From positions 1 through 50,913 of the forward strand of contig PNNH01000044.1 in the NCBI GenBank assembly GCA_013824165.1: 50,913 nucleotides of DNA. The letters run 5' to 3'. Position 1 is the stretch's first letter. Each line of letters begins with the position of its first letter. The notes beneath the pieces are model-generated. The model was given only the letters and a program-made list of their open reading frames with translations, was not told where the DNA came from and ran no database searches. The translations under genes and the position numbers were made by a program. Positions 36,656 through 47,649 of the stretch are shown here, piece by piece. The DNA comes from Methylibium sp. (GTDB lineage Bacteria > Pseudomonadota > Gammaproteobacteria > Burkholderiales > Burkholderiaceae_C).

Positions 36656-37630
36656 TCAGCGCCCCGCAGGGGCGGGCATGGGCAGACTGGGCGCGGGCTG
36701 CGGCTCGGGCGTGCGCTTGCGGCCTTCAGCCTCGGCGAACATATCGCGCACATTGGCACGCGCCAGGCCCTCGAAGTAGGCCCATTGGCCATAACGTGCA
36801 CGCAGCACGTCCAGCACCTGCTGCTGGCGCTGCTCGGCTTCGCCAGGCTGGGCCAGCGCGGCGTCGACCTGCGTCTGCAGATCGCGCAAGTAGTCGCGGA
36901 AGTTGCGCATATCAGCCAGATTGGCCATCTCGCCGTGGCCTGGCACAACGGCGGCTCCGGCCGGCAGCGTGTTCAGCGCATCCAAGGTCGGAATCCAGCG
37001 CTGCACGCGTGCGTCGATCAGGTTGGGCACGCTGGCCCGCCACATCAGGTCGCCCAGAAACAGCACCTGCGCATCGGCAACCCACACCGCCGTGTCGCCG
37101 CCGGTATGGCCAGCCAGATGCTGCAGCAGGATGCGGCGCCCACCCAGGTCCAGGCTCAGCTGCTGCTCGTAGCCCAGCTGCGGCGCCTTCAGCCCGGCCA
37201 CCTGGCGCTTGCGTGCCTCGCTGGCTTTGTCACCACCGACCAGGCGGAGGTTCTCCGGCTGCAGCCAGTCCAGCACCTGGCGCTGCGCCACCAGCGTCGC
37301 CCCGGCTTCAGCAAACAGGCGATTACCCGACACATGGTCGATATGGTGGTGGGTGTTGATCACATAGCGGATCGGCAGCGGCGTGAGCTTGCGGATTTCC
37401 ACGAGCAGCGCGCGCGCTGCATCCTCGCGGAAAAAGCTGTCAACCACCGCCACGGCTTCCGAGCCGATCACGAAGCCGGCATTGGCGCCGGCCTTGCCCT
37501 GGCGATCAATGGCCGCATAGACGCCCGGCCCCAGCGGCTTGAGCTCGAAAGCGGCCTCGGCAAAAGACGGCGCCGCCGCCACCAGCGCCGCACAGCCAGC
37601 CAGCGCCAGGGCAACGGCCCCAGCCTTCAT
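36656..37630 (-). CDS. secreted metallo-beta-lactamase-fold hydrolase
   Basis: This 324-residue protein has a signal peptide ([21 protein letters not shown]), so it is periplasmic. The MBL zinc motif HHHIDH is at residues 94-99; further ligands are in [15 protein letters not shown] and VVPGHGE. It is intact, so probably active, but its substrate is unknown; the sequence resembles quinoprotein-relay/SoxH-like hydrolases rather than antibiotic lactamases. A proline-rich tail ends it. Its start overlaps the hisA stop (ATGA), placing it inside the his operon between hisA and hisF. Confidence 0.9.
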   Translation of the reverse strand: MKAGAVALALAGCAALVAAAPSFAEAAFELKPLGPGVYAAIDRQGKAGANAGFVIGSEAVAVVDSFFREDAARALLVEIRKLTPLPIRYVINTHHHIDHVSGNRLFAEAGATLVAQRQVLDWLQPENLRLVGGDKASEARKRQVAGLKAPQLGYEQQLSLDLGGRRILLQHLAGHTGGDTAVWVADAQVLFLGDLMWRASVPNLIDARVQRWIPTLDALNTLPAGAAVVPGHGEMANLADMRNFRDYLRDLQTQVDAALAQPGEAEQRQQQVLDVLRARYGQWAYFEGLARANVRDMFAEAEGRKRTPEPQPAPSLPMPAPAGR

Positions 37631-38373
37631 GTGCCGCCCGACAGTTCGTCGGCGCGCTGCTGGCCGGCAGCGAAGTCCAGGTCACCCGTGTAGATGGCAC
37701 GGCCGCAGATCACACCCTCAATGCCTTCGCCTTCGACCGCGCACAGCGCTTCGATGTCCTGGATGTTGGACAGGCCGCCCGAGGCGATCACCGGGATCGT
37801 CAGCGCCTGCGCCAGCTTCACCGTGGCTTCGATATTGATGCCGGTGAGCATGCCGTCGCGGCCGATGTCGGTGTAGATCACACCCTCGATGCCGTAGTCC
37901 TGGAACTTGCGCGCCAGATCCACCACCTCGTGGCCGGTCAGCTTGCTCCAGCCATCCGTGGCCACCTTGCCGTCCTTGGCGTCCAGGCCCACGATGATGT
38001 GGCCGCCGAAGGCCGTCGCCGCGTCCTGCAGAAAGCCGGGATTCTTCACCGCGGCGGTGCCGATGATGATGTAGCTGAGGCCGTCGTCCAGATAGCGCTC
38101 GATGGTGTCGAGATCGCGGATGCCGCCGCCGAGCTGCACCGGAATCTCGCTGCCGACTTCGCGCAGGATGGCGCGGATCGCCGCCTCATTGACCGGCTTG
38201 CCGGCGAATGCGCCGTTCAGGTCGACCAGGTGCAGGCGGCGCGCCCCGGCATCCACCCAGCGCCTGGCCATGGCCGCAGGATCTTCGCCAAAGGTGGTGG
38301 ACACATTCATATCGCCTTGTTGCAGGCGAACGCACTTGCCGTCTTTGAGGTCAATCGCAGGGATCAGCAGCAT
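37627..38373 (-). CDS. hisA: phosphoribosylformimino-AICAR ribotide isomerase
   Basis: This 248-residue barrel enzyme has [16 protein letters not shown] (catalytic D8), [25 protein letters not shown] (second catalytic Asp), [13 protein letters not shown] and VIASGGLSN. Its stop overlaps the MBL gene start. A 68-nt gap separates it from hisH. Confidence 0.96.
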   Translation of the reverse strand: MLLIPAIDLKDGKCVRLQQGDMNVSTTFGEDPAAMARRWVDAGARRLHLVDLNGAFAGKPVNEAAIRAILREVGSEIPVQLGGGIRDLDTIERYLDDGLSYIIIGTAAVKNPGFLQDAATAFGGHIIVGLDAKDGKVATDGWSKLTGHEVVDLARKFQDYGIEGVIYTDIGRDGMLTGINIEATVKLAQALTIPVIASGGLSNIQDIEALCAVEGEGIEGVICGRAIYTGDLDFAAGQQRADELSGGT

Positions 38374-38441
38374 GGCCGAGGATGTCTTTGGGAGTTAAAA
38401 AGTGGATGGAAAGTGCGTGAGGGCGCGCGAAGCGAGGTCCC

Positions 38442-39089
38442 TCAGGGCTGCCAGTGCAGGAAGTTGCGATACAGGGCGAGCCCGTGCGCGGCACTTTTTT
38501 CGGGGTGGAATTGGGTGGCAAAAATATTATCCCGGGCCACTGCACAGGTAAAGCGCTGCCCGTAATCGGTTTCGCCAGCGCTGTGGCGCGCATCTAACGG
38601 CCGGGCGAAATAGCTGTGCACGAAATAAAACCAGGCCTCATCCGGCACGCCGGCCCAAATCGGATGCGGCAGAACCTGGCTGACACGGTTCCAGCCCATC
38701 TGAGGCACCTTGTAGCGGCTGCCGTCGGGCTGCAGCTGGCCTTCGAGCTGAAAACGCTGCACGCGGCCCGGGATCAGGCCCAGGCCCGGCGTGTCCTGCT
38801 CCTCGCTGTGGTCCAAGAGCATCTGCATGCCAACGCAGACGCCCATCAGCGGCTTGGTGGCAGCGGCTTCCAGCACGGCCTCCTTGAGCCCTGAGTCGGC
38901 CAGCTCACGCATGCAATCGCGCATCGCGCCCTGGCCCGGCAGCACCACGCGCTCAGCAGCACGCACTTCCTCGGGCTTGGAGGTGATCACCACCTCCAGA
39001 CCCGAGCCGTCGGCCACATGCAGCACGGCCTGTGAGACCGAGCGCAGATTGCCCATGCCGTAATCCACCACGGCGACCGTCCGTGCCAT
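38442..39089 (-). CDS. hisH: imidazole glycerol phosphate synthase glutaminase subunit
   Basis: This 215-residue class I glutamine amidotransferase has [22 protein letters not shown], the nucleophile in GVCVGMQML and the catalytic His/Glu in [10 protein letters not shown]. It works with HisF. Its start codon overlaps the hisB stop by one base. Confidence 0.96.
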   Translation of the reverse strand: MARTVAVVDYGMGNLRSVSQAVLHVADGSGLEVVITSKPEEVRAAERVVLPGQGAMRDCMRELADSGLKEAVLEAAATKPLMGVCVGMQMLLDHSEEQDTPGLGLIPGRVQRFQLEGQLQPDGSRYKVPQMGWNRVSQVLPHPIWAGVPDEAWFYFVHSYFARPLDARHSAGETDYGQRFTCAVARDNIFATQFHPEKSAAHGLALYRNFLHWQP

Positions 39090-39691
39090 TACAGCGATCC
39101 TTTCGTCGAGGGAATCACGCCAGCACTGCGCGGATCAAGCGTCATCGCCATGCGCAGCGCGCGGCCGAAGGCCTTGAACATCGTCTCGGCCTGGTGGTGG
39201 GCGTTGTGACCCTTGAGGTTGTCCACATGCAGACTCACCAGGGCGTGATTGACGAAGCCCTGGAAGAACTCAAAAGTCAGCTGGGTATCGAAGGCACCGA
39301 TGGAGCCGGCGGTGAACTTGCAGTCCATCTCCAGGCCCGGACGGCCGGAGAAGTCAACCACCACGCGCGATAGCGCTTCGTCCAGCGGCACATAAGCGTG
39401 GCCGTAGCGGGTGAGTCCCTTCTTGTCGCCGATGGCCTGGGCGACGGCCATGCCCAGCGTAATGCCCACGTCTTCCACCGTGTGGTGGCCGTCGATGTGC
39501 AAGTCGCCCTTGGCTTCGATGTCCAGGTCGATCAGGCCGTGACGCGCGATCTGGTCCAGCATATGGTCGAAGAAACCGATGCCTGTATTGAGCTTGGCTT
39601 CGCCGGTGCCGTCCAGATTGACGCGCACGCGGATCTGGGTTTCCTTGGTGTCCCGGCGGACCTCGGCGATTCGTTGGACGCTTGTCGTCAT
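39089..39691 (-). CDS. hisB: imidazoleglycerol-phosphate dehydratase
   Basis: This 200-residue monofunctional HisB has [44 protein letters not shown] and [19 protein letters not shown], the two manganese-binding histidine clusters. No phosphatase domain is fused. The start [17 protein letters not shown] at 39691 overlaps the hisC stop by 4 nt; longer frames upstream are hisC shadows. Confidence 0.96.
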   Translation of the reverse strand: MTTSVQRIAEVRRDTKETQIRVRVNLDGTGEAKLNTGIGFFDHMLDQIARHGLIDLDIEAKGDLHIDGHHTVEDVGITLGMAVAQAIGDKKGLTRYGHAYVPLDEALSRVVVDFSGRPGLEMDCKFTAGSIGAFDTQLTFEFFQGFVNHALVSLHVDNLKGHNAHHQAETMFKAFGRALRMAMTLDPRSAGVIPSTKGSL

Positions 39692-40767
39692 TGCAGCGAT
39701 TCCTTCAGCGCGGCCAGCATGGCCTGGTTCTCTTCGGGCGTGCCCACGGTGATGCGCAGGCAGTTGGCCAGCAAGGGGTGCATGGCCGAGACGTTCTTGA
39801 TCAGCACGCCGCGCGCCTTCATGGCGTCGAAAGTGCGCGCCGCATCGGCCACCCTGGCCAGGATCATATTGCCCTGGCTGGGGAACACCTTGTGCACGCC
39901 GGGAAGACCCGACAGCGAGGCGGACAGCCGATCGCGCTCGGCCCGCAGGATCTCGGCCTGCTGTGCATAGACCTCGGCATGCTCCAGCGCGAACAGGCCA
40001 GCCTCGGCGTTCAGCACGCCCACATTGAAGGGCGGGCGCAGCTTGTCGATTTCGCCGACCACCGCGGCGTGCCCGATCAAGTAGCCGATGCGCACGCCAG
40101 CCAGGCCGAACTTGCTCATGGTGCGCATCACCAGCACATGGGGGTGCTTGGCCAGCAGCGCCATCGAGTCGCGTTCGGCAAAGGGCTGGTAGGCCTCGTC
40201 CATCACCACCAGGCCGGGTGCTGCGGCGACGATGCGCTCGATCACACCGGCGTCCCACAGATTGGCGGTCGGGTTGTTCGGATAGGCCAGGTAGATCAGC
40301 GCCGGCTTGTGTTCGGCAATCGCCGCCAGCATCGCCGCCTCGTCCAGCTCGAAGTCGGCCGTCAGCGGCACGCCGACGAACTTCAGGCCCTGGTAGCGCG
40401 CCGACATCTCGTACATCACGAAGCTGGGCAGGGGCGACAGCACGGTGGCGCCGGGCTGGCTGATCGCCATGCTGAGCATGGTGATGATCTCGTCCGAGCC
40501 ATTGCCCAGCGTGATCGCACAGCCGGCCGGCATGCCGGCATGCACAGCCAGCGCCGCGGCCAGCACCTGGGTGCGCTCGGCCGGATAGCGGTTGATCGCC
40601 ACGCGACCCAGTCGCTCGCCGAGCTGCAGCTGCAGCGCCTCGGGCAGGCGGTAGGGGTTCTCCATCGTGTCGAGCTTCACCATGCCGGCGGCAGACTGCA
40701 CCGCATAGGCGTGGGCCGAACGCACATCGGGGCGCAGGCAGGCAAGGGCTTGGTTCAGGCGATCCAT
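39688..40767 (-). CDS. hisC: histidinol-phosphate aminotransferase
   Basis: This 359-residue PLP enzyme has [48 protein letters not shown] and the PLP lysine in [15 protein letters not shown]. Its ATG (40765-40767) lies inside the last codons of the vapC-like gene, a 13-nt overlap, so hisC translation is probably coupled to vapC. The ribosome site is weak. Confidence 0.95.
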   Translation of the reverse strand: MDRLNQALACLRPDVRSAHAYAVQSAAGMVKLDTMENPYRLPEALQLQLGERLGRVAINRYPAERTQVLAAALAVHAGMPAGCAITLGNGSDEIITMLSMAISQPGATVLSPLPSFVMYEMSARYQGLKFVGVPLTADFELDEAAMLAAIAEHKPALIYLAYPNNPTANLWDAGVIERIVAAAPGLVVMDEAYQPFAERDSMALLAKHPHVLVMRTMSKFGLAGVRIGYLIGHAAVVGEIDKLRPPFNVGVLNAEAGLFALEHAEVYAQQAEILRAERDRLSASLSGLPGVHKVFPSQGNMILARVADAARTFDAMKARGVLIKNVSAMHPLLANCLRITVGTPEENQAMLAALKESLQ

Positions 40768-41195
40768 TGCTCGGGGTCCATCACAAGAGGATTGATGATC
40801 TGCACGCTGTCGAGCTGCAACTGGTGCCTGAGGTCCAGGCTCAGCAGCAGCTCGCAGCCCTGGGCCTTGGCTGCAGCGACGATCAGCGCATCCGCGTAGG
40901 CCAGGCCGAAACGGCTCTCGATCGACCAGGCGCTCTCCACCGTTGCATGGTCGATGGCCCAGGGGTTCCAGCGCTGGTAGCGGCGCACCTCGGCGCGCGC
41001 ATCGCCAGCCGGCATGGGCGGCTGGATGCGCGCGGTGACGTCGCGGTAAAAGTCGTTGAGCACCTGGGTCGAGATCCGCCCCAGGCGGCGCTGCCAGAGC
41101 TGGCGCAACCAGGCGAGGGCCTGCTCCCGCGCCTCGGGCCGGGCACCGTCCTCGCTGAGGATCAGCACCGAGGTATCGACGAAGACCGGGCTCAT
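40755..41195 (-). CDS. PIN-domain ribonuclease toxin (VapC-like)
   Basis: This 146-residue PIN protein begins [12 protein letters not shown] (D7). It has STQVLNDFY, where D48 replaces the more usual Glu, and [23 protein letters not shown] (D102, D121). The acidic quartet for Mg-dependent RNA cleavage is therefore essentially complete. VapC toxins cut tRNA or rRNA. It overlaps its RHH partner upstream (ATGA) and hisC downstream (13 nt). Confidence 0.88.
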   Translation of the reverse strand: MSPVFVDTSVLILSEDGARPEAREQALAWLRQLWQRRLGRISTQVLNDFYRDVTARIQPPMPAGDARAEVRRYQRWNPWAIDHATVESAWSIESRFGLAYADALIVAAAKAQGCELLLSLDLRHQLQLDSVQIINPLVMDPEQWIA

Positions 41196-41413
41196 CGCTG
41201 GGCGTCCCGCGCCGGATAGCGCTCACCGTCAGAAGCCCAGCTGCGCTCGCGGTGCAGCCAGTCCTGCAGCGCGCGCTCATAGGCGTCGTCGGAACGCATC
41301 TTCTCGGCCAGCATCTCGCCGACCAGGCGAGACACACTGGTATTGCGCCGGGCGGCTTCCAGCCGCGCCCATTCGGCCACGCCGTCTTCCATGGTCACGG
41401 TCACGTTCTTCAT
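41192..41413 (-). CDS. ribbon-helix-helix antitoxin (VapB-like)
   Basis: This 73-residue protein has the RHH pattern: strand KNVTVTMED, helix VAEWARLEAARRN, turn TSV, helix SRLVGEMLAEKM. The C-terminal half, with YERALQDWLHRERSWA, would bind and block the toxin. Its stop overlaps the PIN gene start. Two perfect CACGAAGTTCGTG boxes lie 14-42 nt upstream. No Shine-Dalgarno is seen, so translation may be leaderless. Start at 41413 fits the family; longer frames are not RHH-like. Confidence 0.85.
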   Translation of the reverse strand: MKNVTVTMEDGVAEWARLEAARRNTSVSRLVGEMLAEKMRSDDAYERALQDWLHRERSWASDGERYPARDAQR

Positions 41414-41426
41414 AGGCCCGATGCTA

Positions 41427-41455
41427 CACGAAGTTCGTGCGCCACGAAGTTCGTG
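41427..41455 (-). promoter_or_regulatory. tandem palindromic operator of the vapBC-like module
   Basis: CACGAAGTTCGTG occurs twice, at 41427-41439 and 41443-41455, 16 nt start to start. Each is a perfect CACGAA-n-TTCGTG dyad. The position 14 nt upstream of the antitoxin ATG, inside the expected promoter, is what an autoregulating RHH antitoxin would use. The 143-nt gap also serves the divergent serine hydrolase gene. Confidence 0.75.
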
Positions 41456-41556
41456 GTCTTTAGCGAGATGCGATTGGCGGACTGCCGGGCCGGACTCCTC
41501 CCACACAATCGGCGCAGCACCCCTCCCCCCGCTGCCGGCCATCCCGGCCGTTCCTG

Positions 41557-42750
41557 ATGAAGACACGTCACGCCGCCTTTCGCCCCGTAGTCGCCAGCGC
41601 CCTCGCACTGCTGCTGAGCGCCTGCGCACAGGTGCCGCTGCAAAGCAGCGCTGCCAGGGCGCCGCTGGCCGAGGCCGATGCCGCCATCCAGGCCATGATC
41701 GACGCGCGCCAGATGCCGGGCGGGCAGTTGTGGATCGAACAGTCCGGCCACAGCCACCACCGCGCCTACGGCCTGCGCGCTGAACAGCCCGCGCCCGAGC
41801 CGGCCGACGAGGCCACGCTGTACGACGCCGCCTCGCTGACCAAGGTCATCGTCACCGCCACACTGGTGCAGCGCCTGCGCGAACAGGGCAACCTGGACAT
41901 CGAGGCGCCGCTGCAGCGCTACCTGCCTGATTGCGGCGGCCCCGAGAAGGCCGGCATCACGCTGCGCCATCTGCTGACCCACACCGCCGGGCTGGCCGAA
42001 GGCCTTTCCAACCGCGAGCCCTGGCAGGGCCAGGAGGCCGCCCTGCGCCTGGCCTGCGCGCTGCCGCTGAAGGCAGCGCCGGGCAGCGAGTTCCGCTACT
42101 CGGATGCCGGCTTCATCCTGCTGGGTGTGATCATTGCGCAGCAGGCCGGCCTGCCGCTGGACCGACTGGCGCATGCCGAGATCTTCCAGCCCCTGGGCAT
42201 GCAGGACAGCGCCTATCTGCCGCTGCAGCGCTTTCCAGCCGCACGCATCGCACCCACCACGGTCATCGAAGGCCGAGCCCTGCGCGGAGAGGTGCATGAC
42301 CCGACCGCGCGCCGCATGGGTGGCGTGGCCGGCCATGCCGGCCTGTTCACGACCAGTACCGACCTGGCCCGCTTCGCCCGCATGCTGCTGGCCGGTGGCC
42401 GGCTGCCGGATGGCCGCGCCTACCTGTCGGCCGAAAGCCTGACGCTGCTGAGCACGCCCCAATCACCCAGCACGCTTGCCGCCAAACGCAGCCTGGGCTG
42501 GGACATCGACACGCCCTACTCGCGGCCTCGTGGCACGCTCTACCCCAAGACCGGCTTCGGCCACACCGGCTTCACCGGCTGCGTGCTGTGGATCGACCCG
42601 GCCAGCCAGAGCTTCTATGTGCTGCTGGCCAATCGCGTGCATCCGGGCCGCCCCACCAACACGCTGCCGCTGTATGTACAACTGGGCACGCTGGCCGCGC
42701 AGGCGGCGGGCGTGCAGCAGCAAAAGACAGACGCCGATCGGATTCCTTAG
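41557..42750 (+). CDS. lipoprotein serine hydrolase (class C beta-lactamase/esterase fold)
   Basis: This 397-residue protein has a lipoprotein signal with lipobox LLSAC (C23). The active-site motif SLTK is at residues 93-96, the Tyr motif is YSD (181-183) and the third motif is GHTGFTG. It resembles EstB-type esterases and DD-peptidase-like hydrolases more than true AmpC, and the substrate is unknown. It is on the strand opposite the his genes: its stop overlaps the hisD stop by 2 nt and its start is divergent from the vapBC-like pair, so it splits the his operon. Confidence 0.88.
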   Translation: MKTRHAAFRPVVASALALLLSACAQVPLQSSAARAPLAEADAAIQAMIDARQMPGGQLWIEQSGHSHHRAYGLRAEQPAPEPADEATLYDAASLTKVIVTATLVQRLREQGNLDIEAPLQRYLPDCGGPEKAGITLRHLLTHTAGLAEGLSNREPWQGQEAALRLACALPLKAAPGSEFRYSDAGFILLGVIIAQQAGLPLDRLAHAEIFQPLGMQDSAYLPLQRFPAARIAPTTVIEGRALRGEVHDPTARRMGGVAGHAGLFTTSTDLARFARMLLAGGRLPDGRAYLSAESLTLLSTPQSPSTLAAKRSLGWDIDTPYSRPRGTLYPKTGFGHTGFTGCVLWIDPASQSFYVLLANRVHPGRPTNTLPLYVQLGTLAAQAAGVQQQKTDADRIP

Positions 42751-44066
42751 CGCTTGGCGTGCAGGCGCATCTCGGCCGCCTGCGCGTGGCCCTGCAGGCC
42801 TTCGCCATAGGCCAGCTCGGCCGCGATAGGCCCCAGCTTCTGCGCACCGGCCTCGCTGACCTCGATCAGGCTGCTGCGCTTCTGGAAGTCGTAGACACCC
42901 AGCGGCGAGGAGAAGCGCGCGGTGCCCGAGGTGGGCAGCACGTGATTCGGCCCGGCGCAGTAGTCGCCCAGGCTCTCGCTGGTATAGGCGCCCAGGAAGA
43001 TCGCGCCGGCATGGCGAAGCAGCGGCTCCCAGCGATGCGGGTCCTGGCTGCTGACCTCCAGGTGCTCGGGCGCGATGCGGTTGGAAATCTCGCAGGCTTC
43101 TTCCATCGAGCGCGTCTGGATCAGCGCGCCGCGACCTTCCAACGAGGCGCGGATCACATCACGGCGCGGCATGCTCGGCAGCAGGCGCTCGATCGCTTCG
43201 CGCACCTTCTCGATATAGCCGGCATCGGGACACAGCAAAATGCTCTGTGCCAACTCGTCATGCTCGGCCTGACTGAACAGGTCCATCGCCACCCAGTCCG
43301 GCGGCGTGCTGCCATCGGCCAGCACCAGGATCTCGCTGGGGCCGGCAATCATGTCGATGCCGACCTGGCCGAACACGTGCTTCTTGGCACTGGCCACATA
43401 GGCATTGCCCGGGCCGGTGATCTTGTCCACGCGCGGCACGGTGGCCGTGCCGTAGGCCAGCGCTGCCACGGCCTGCGCGCCGCCGATGGTGAAGGCCCGG
43501 CTCACACCAGCCACATAGGCGGCGGCCAGCACCAGCGCATTCTTCTCGCCCCTGGGCGTGGGCACCACCATGATGATCTCAGGCACGCCGGCCACATGGG
43601 CGGGAATCGCGTTCATCAGCACGCTGCTGGGGTAGGCGGCCTTGCCGCCGGGCACATAGATGCCCACGCGATCCAGCGGCGTGACCTTCTGGCCCAAGAG
43701 CGTGCCGTCCTCGTCGCGATAGCTCCAGCTCAGGCCGCAAGCCTCTTTCTGCTTCTCGTGATAGCTGCGCACGCGGGCCGCGGCGGCCTGCAGCGCGCTG
43801 CGCTGCGCCGGGGTGATGGCGTCGAACGCGGCCTTCAGCTCCTCGCGCGTCAACTCCAGCGCCGCGAGGCTCGCGGCCGGCAGATGGTCGAAGCGGGCGG
43901 TGTACTCCAGCACGGCCGCATCGCCGCGCGTCTTCACATCAGCCAGGATCTCGGCCACGCGGCCTTCGATAGCGGCATCAGTCTCGGCCGACCAGTGCAG
44001 CACGCGCTGGAACTCGGCCTCGAAGTCGGCCGCGGCGGTATTGAGTTGGCGCAGCTGGATGCTCAT
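42747..44066 (-). CDS. hisD: histidinol dehydrogenase
   Basis: This 439-residue zinc enzyme has [76 protein letters not shown] and [10 protein letters not shown] (catalytic E-H). Start [10 protein letters not shown] at 44066; longer frames overlap hisG. It follows hisG by 11 nt. Confidence 0.96.
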   Translation of the reverse strand: MSIQLRQLNTAAADFEAEFQRVLHWSAETDAAIEGRVAEILADVKTRGDAAVLEYTARFDHLPAASLAALELTREELKAAFDAITPAQRSALQAAAARVRSYHEKQKEACGLSWSYRDEDGTLLGQKVTPLDRVGIYVPGGKAAYPSSVLMNAIPAHVAGVPEIIMVVPTPRGEKNALVLAAAYVAGVSRAFTIGGAQAVAALAYGTATVPRVDKITGPGNAYVASAKKHVFGQVGIDMIAGPSEILVLADGSTPPDWVAMDLFSQAEHDELAQSILLCPDAGYIEKVREAIERLLPSMPRRDVIRASLEGRGALIQTRSMEEACEISNRIAPEHLEVSSQDPHRWEPLLRHAGAIFLGAYTSESLGDYCAGPNHVLPTSGTARFSSPLGVYDFQKRSSLIEVSEAGAQKLGPIAAELAYGEGLQGHAQAAEMRLHAKR

Positions 44067-44077
44067 GGTCGTCAACC

Positions 44078-44716
44078 TCAGGCGGGAATGGCGGAAGCGA
44101 AGGCGTCGATCAGCGCACGCAGCGGCTCGCGCTTGAGCTTGAGCGCCGCCTGGTTGACCACCAGGCGCGAACTGATGTCCATGATGCGTTCCACCTCGAC
44201 CAACTTGTTGGCCTTCAGCGTGCTGCCGGTGGAGACCAGGTCGACGATGGCGTCGGCCAGCCCGGTCAGCGGCGCCAGTTCCATCGAGCCGTAGAGCTTG
44301 ATCAGGTCCACGTGCACGCCCTTGTCGGCAAAGTGCTGACGCGCGATCTCCGTGTACTTGGTGGCCACGCGGATGCGCGAGCCCTGCTTGACGGCGCTTT
44401 CGTAGTCGAAGTCGGCGCGCACCGCCACGCTCATGCGGCATTTGGCGATGTTCAGGTCCAGCGGTTGGTACATGCCTTCGCAGCCATGCTCGATCAGCAC
44501 ATCGCGTCCGGCCACGCCCAGGTCGGCGCCGCCGTACTGCACATAGGTGGGCACGTCGGTGGCCCGCACCAACACCACGCGCACATCGGGCCGGTTGGTC
44601 GCCAGAATCAGCTTGCGCGAGGTTTCGGGGTCTTCAAGCACCTCAATGCCGGCGGCCTTCAGCAGCGGCAGGGTTTCTTCGAAGATGCGGCCTTTGGAAA
44701 GTGCCAGGGTGATCAT
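44078..44716 (-). CDS. hisG: ATP phosphoribosyltransferase, short form
   Basis: This 212-residue catalytic subunit performs the first step, joining PRPP and ATP. It has [50 protein letters not shown] and STLKANKL. The length is that of the short HisG, which lacks the C-terminal allosteric domain and needs HisZ; no hisZ is in the window. It lies 118 nt after bolA; murA, often found between them in relatives, is absent. Confidence 0.96.
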   Translation of the reverse strand: MITLALSKGRIFEETLPLLKAAGIEVLEDPETSRKLILATNRPDVRVVLVRATDVPTYVQYGGADLGVAGRDVLIEHGCEGMYQPLDLNIAKCRMSVAVRADFDYESAVKQGSRIRVATKYTEIARQHFADKGVHVDLIKLYGSMELAPLTGLADAIVDLVSTGSTLKANKLVEVERIMDISSRLVVNQAALKLKREPLRALIDAFASAIPA

Positions 44717-44834
44717 GATGATGCGTCGTCCTTCTCGTTCAGGGCGAGGGGGACGGCAGCGGAGTCACCAGGCGCGGCGCTTCACCGCCATCCTCCACCT
44801 GCTCTGGTTCAAACCGGCAAAGTGTGGATGGCGT

Positions 44835-45116
44835 TCAGTGATGGTGGTGATGGGCCGCCGGCTCGGCAGCCTGCGGCGCAGCGGCCCATTCGGCCGGTGT
44901 CAGCGTCTTCATCGACAGCGCGTGGATCTGCTCGCGCATGCGCTCACCCAGGGCCTGGTAGACCCGCTGGTGGCGGCGCACCCGGCTCAGACCTTCGAAT
45001 TCGGCCGAGACGATGGTGGCAAAAAAATGGCGACCGTCGCCCTCGACTTGCAGCGTGTGGCAGGCAAGTCCGTCGGCGATGTATTGCTGGACTTCGGCGG
45101 GGGTGGGATCGGCCAT
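44835..45116 (-). CDS. BolA/IbaG-family protein with natural His5 tail
   Basis: This 93-residue protein has the BolA fold: VQQYIADGLACHTLQVEGDG, HFFATIVSAEFEGLSRVRRHQRVY with the conserved helix-turn region, ALGERMREQIHALSMKTLTP. BolA proteins partner with monothiol glutaredoxins in Fe-S handling. The C terminus ends in AAHHHHH. It lies 27 nt after the ABC permease gene, a conserved order in betaproteobacteria. Confidence 0.92.
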   Translation of the reverse strand: MADPTPAEVQQYIADGLACHTLQVEGDGRHFFATIVSAEFEGLSRVRRHQRVYQALGERMREQIHALSMKTLTPAEWAAAPQAAEPAAHHHHH

Positions 45117-45143
45117 GATGGGTGCGATTGTAGTGGCTGGTGT

Positions 45144-45910
45144 TTACCCGCGGATTTTGTAGCCGCGGCGCAGCAGTTCCAGCGCCACGCCGGCCACCAC
45201 CACGAAGGCCACAGACACAATGCTCAGCGACAGCCAGGGCGAGACATCGCTGACGCCGAAGAAGCCGCGGCGGAAACCGTCGATCATGTAGAAGAAGGGG
45301 TTCAGGTGGCTCACCGCCTGCCAGAAGGCCGGCAGCGAATGCACCGAATAGAACACGCCGGACAGAAAGGTCATCGGCATGATGAAGAAGTTCTGGAAGG
45401 CGGCCAGCTGATCGAACTTCTCGGCCCACAGGCCGGCGATCAGGCCCAGGCTGCCCATGATGCCGGAGCCCAGCAGCAGGAAGACGATGATCCAGCCCGG
45501 CTGCGCCAGCCCCGGCGGCGCGAACCAGGCCGTCACCAGCAATACGCCCAGACCCACCGTCAGGCCACGCACCATCGAGGCGCCGACATAGGCCACGAAC
45601 CAGGCCCAGTGCGACAGCGGCGTCACCAGCAGGAAGACCAGATTGCCGGTGATCTTGCTCTGGATCAGGCTGGATGAGCTGTTGGCGAAGCTGTTCTGCA
45701 GCACGCTCATCATCACCAGGCCCGGAATCAGGAAGGCGGTGTAGCCCACCGAGTCGTAGACCTTCACATGGTCTTCCAGCACATGGCCGAAGATCAGCAG
45801 GTAGAGCATCGCGGTGAGCACCGGCGCGGCCACGGTCTGGAAGGCCACCTTCCAGAAGCGCAGCACTTCCTTGTAGAACAGGGTGCGTGCACCTTCAAGA
45901 CGAATCGCGC

Positions 45911-45914
<4 letters not shown>
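45144..45914 (-). CDS. ABC-2 type exporter permease (YadH-like)
   Basis: This 256-residue inner-membrane protein has about six membrane helices and the ABC-2 family segment around FLIPGLVMMSVLQNSF; NPFFYMIDGFRRGFFG lies near the end. Start MSAIRLEGARTLFYKE at 45914 overlaps the ATPase gene by 4 nt. It forms an exporter with the upstream ATPase; substrate unknown. Confidence 0.92.
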
Positions 45915-46858
<944 letters not shown>

Positions 46859-46922
46859 GACGCCGGATTGTAGGGACCGCTACCAAACCGTGCAGACCCG
46901 CGGCCTCGAAGCCGGGCGGTGG

Positions 46923-46935
46923 TGCCAGAATGGCA
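46923..46935. promoter_or_regulatory. candidate TetR operator between exporter and tetR genes
   Basis: TGCCAGAATGGCA is a 5-bp dyad around a 3-nt centre, 19 nt upstream of the TetR start, in the 96-nt divergent gap. The size and place suit a repressor site, but short dyads occur by chance in GC-rich DNA. Confidence 0.35.
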
Positions 46936-46954
46936 GCAGGAGACCCTCTCGTCC

Positions 46955-47620
46955 ATGACAGCCAAGAAACCGCGACGGACCGCCCAGCGCATTCTCGAAG
47001 TGACGCTGGATCTGTTCAACCGATTCGGCGAACCCAATGTCTCGACCACGCTGATCTCGGCCGAACTGGGCATCAGCCCGGGCAATCTGTACTACCACTA
47101 CCCGGCCAAGGACGAGCTGATCAACGCGCTGTTCATGCAGTACGAGCATTCGCTCGACAAGCTGCTGGGCGCGGCCGGCGATGTGCGCCATGTCGAGGAC
47201 GCCTGGCTGTTCTTCCACATGCTGATCGAGCTGATCTGGCAGCACCGCTTCCTGTACCGCGACCTGAACGATCTGCTGAGCAAGAACCGCAAGCTGGAAA
47301 CCCATTTCCAGGGCGTGCTGCAGCACAAGGGCGAAGCGGTGCGCGCCGTGCTGGCCGGGCTGTCCCAAGGCGGCGCGCTGCACATGGACGAGCGCGAGGC
47401 CGCCCCCACCGCCGAGGCCATGGTGGTGCTGATGAGCTATTGGCTCAGCTACGAATACGTTCGCGACCCGCGCCACGCGCTGGAGCCTGAGCGTGCCGGC
47501 GCGGCGCTGCTGCGCGGCGCCTTCCATGTGCTGAGCCTGCTGCTCCCCTACCTGGAGCCCGCCTCGCGCGACCATCTCTTTTCTCTCGCCGGTCACTACC
47601 AGAACCAGGCCCAAGCCTGA
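46955..47620 (+). CDS. TetR/AcrR-family transcriptional regulator
   Basis: This 221-residue protein has an N-terminal TetR helix-turn-helix: RTAQRILEVTLDLFNRFG, STTLISAELGISPGNLYYHY, PAKDELINALF. The rest is an all-helical ligand/dimer domain of the TetR type. Start at 46955 (MTAKKPRRTAQ); an in-frame upstream start at 46919 is less likely. Divergent from the yadGH-like exporter. Confidence 0.9.
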   Translation: MTAKKPRRTAQRILEVTLDLFNRFGEPNVSTTLISAELGISPGNLYYHYPAKDELINALFMQYEHSLDKLLGAAGDVRHVEDAWLFFHMLIELIWQHRFLYRDLNDLLSKNRKLETHFQGVLQHKGEAVRAVLAGLSQGGALHMDEREAAPTAEAMVVLMSYWLSYEYVRDPRHALEPERAGAALLRGAFHVLSLLLPYLEPASRDHLFSLAGHYQNQAQA

Positions 47621-47649
47621 CACACCAAGCCCATCAAGGAGACAACAGC

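Noticed and set aside
36656-37630. MBL protein as an antibiotic-resistance beta-lactamase
   Set aside because: The zinc motif is shared by the whole superfamily; its sequence and context do not resemble known resistance enzymes.
41557-42750. Serine hydrolase called as AmpC beta-lactamase
   Set aside because: It has a lipoprotein signal, a YSD rather than YAN motif and no KTG triad, which fits EstB-like esterases better.
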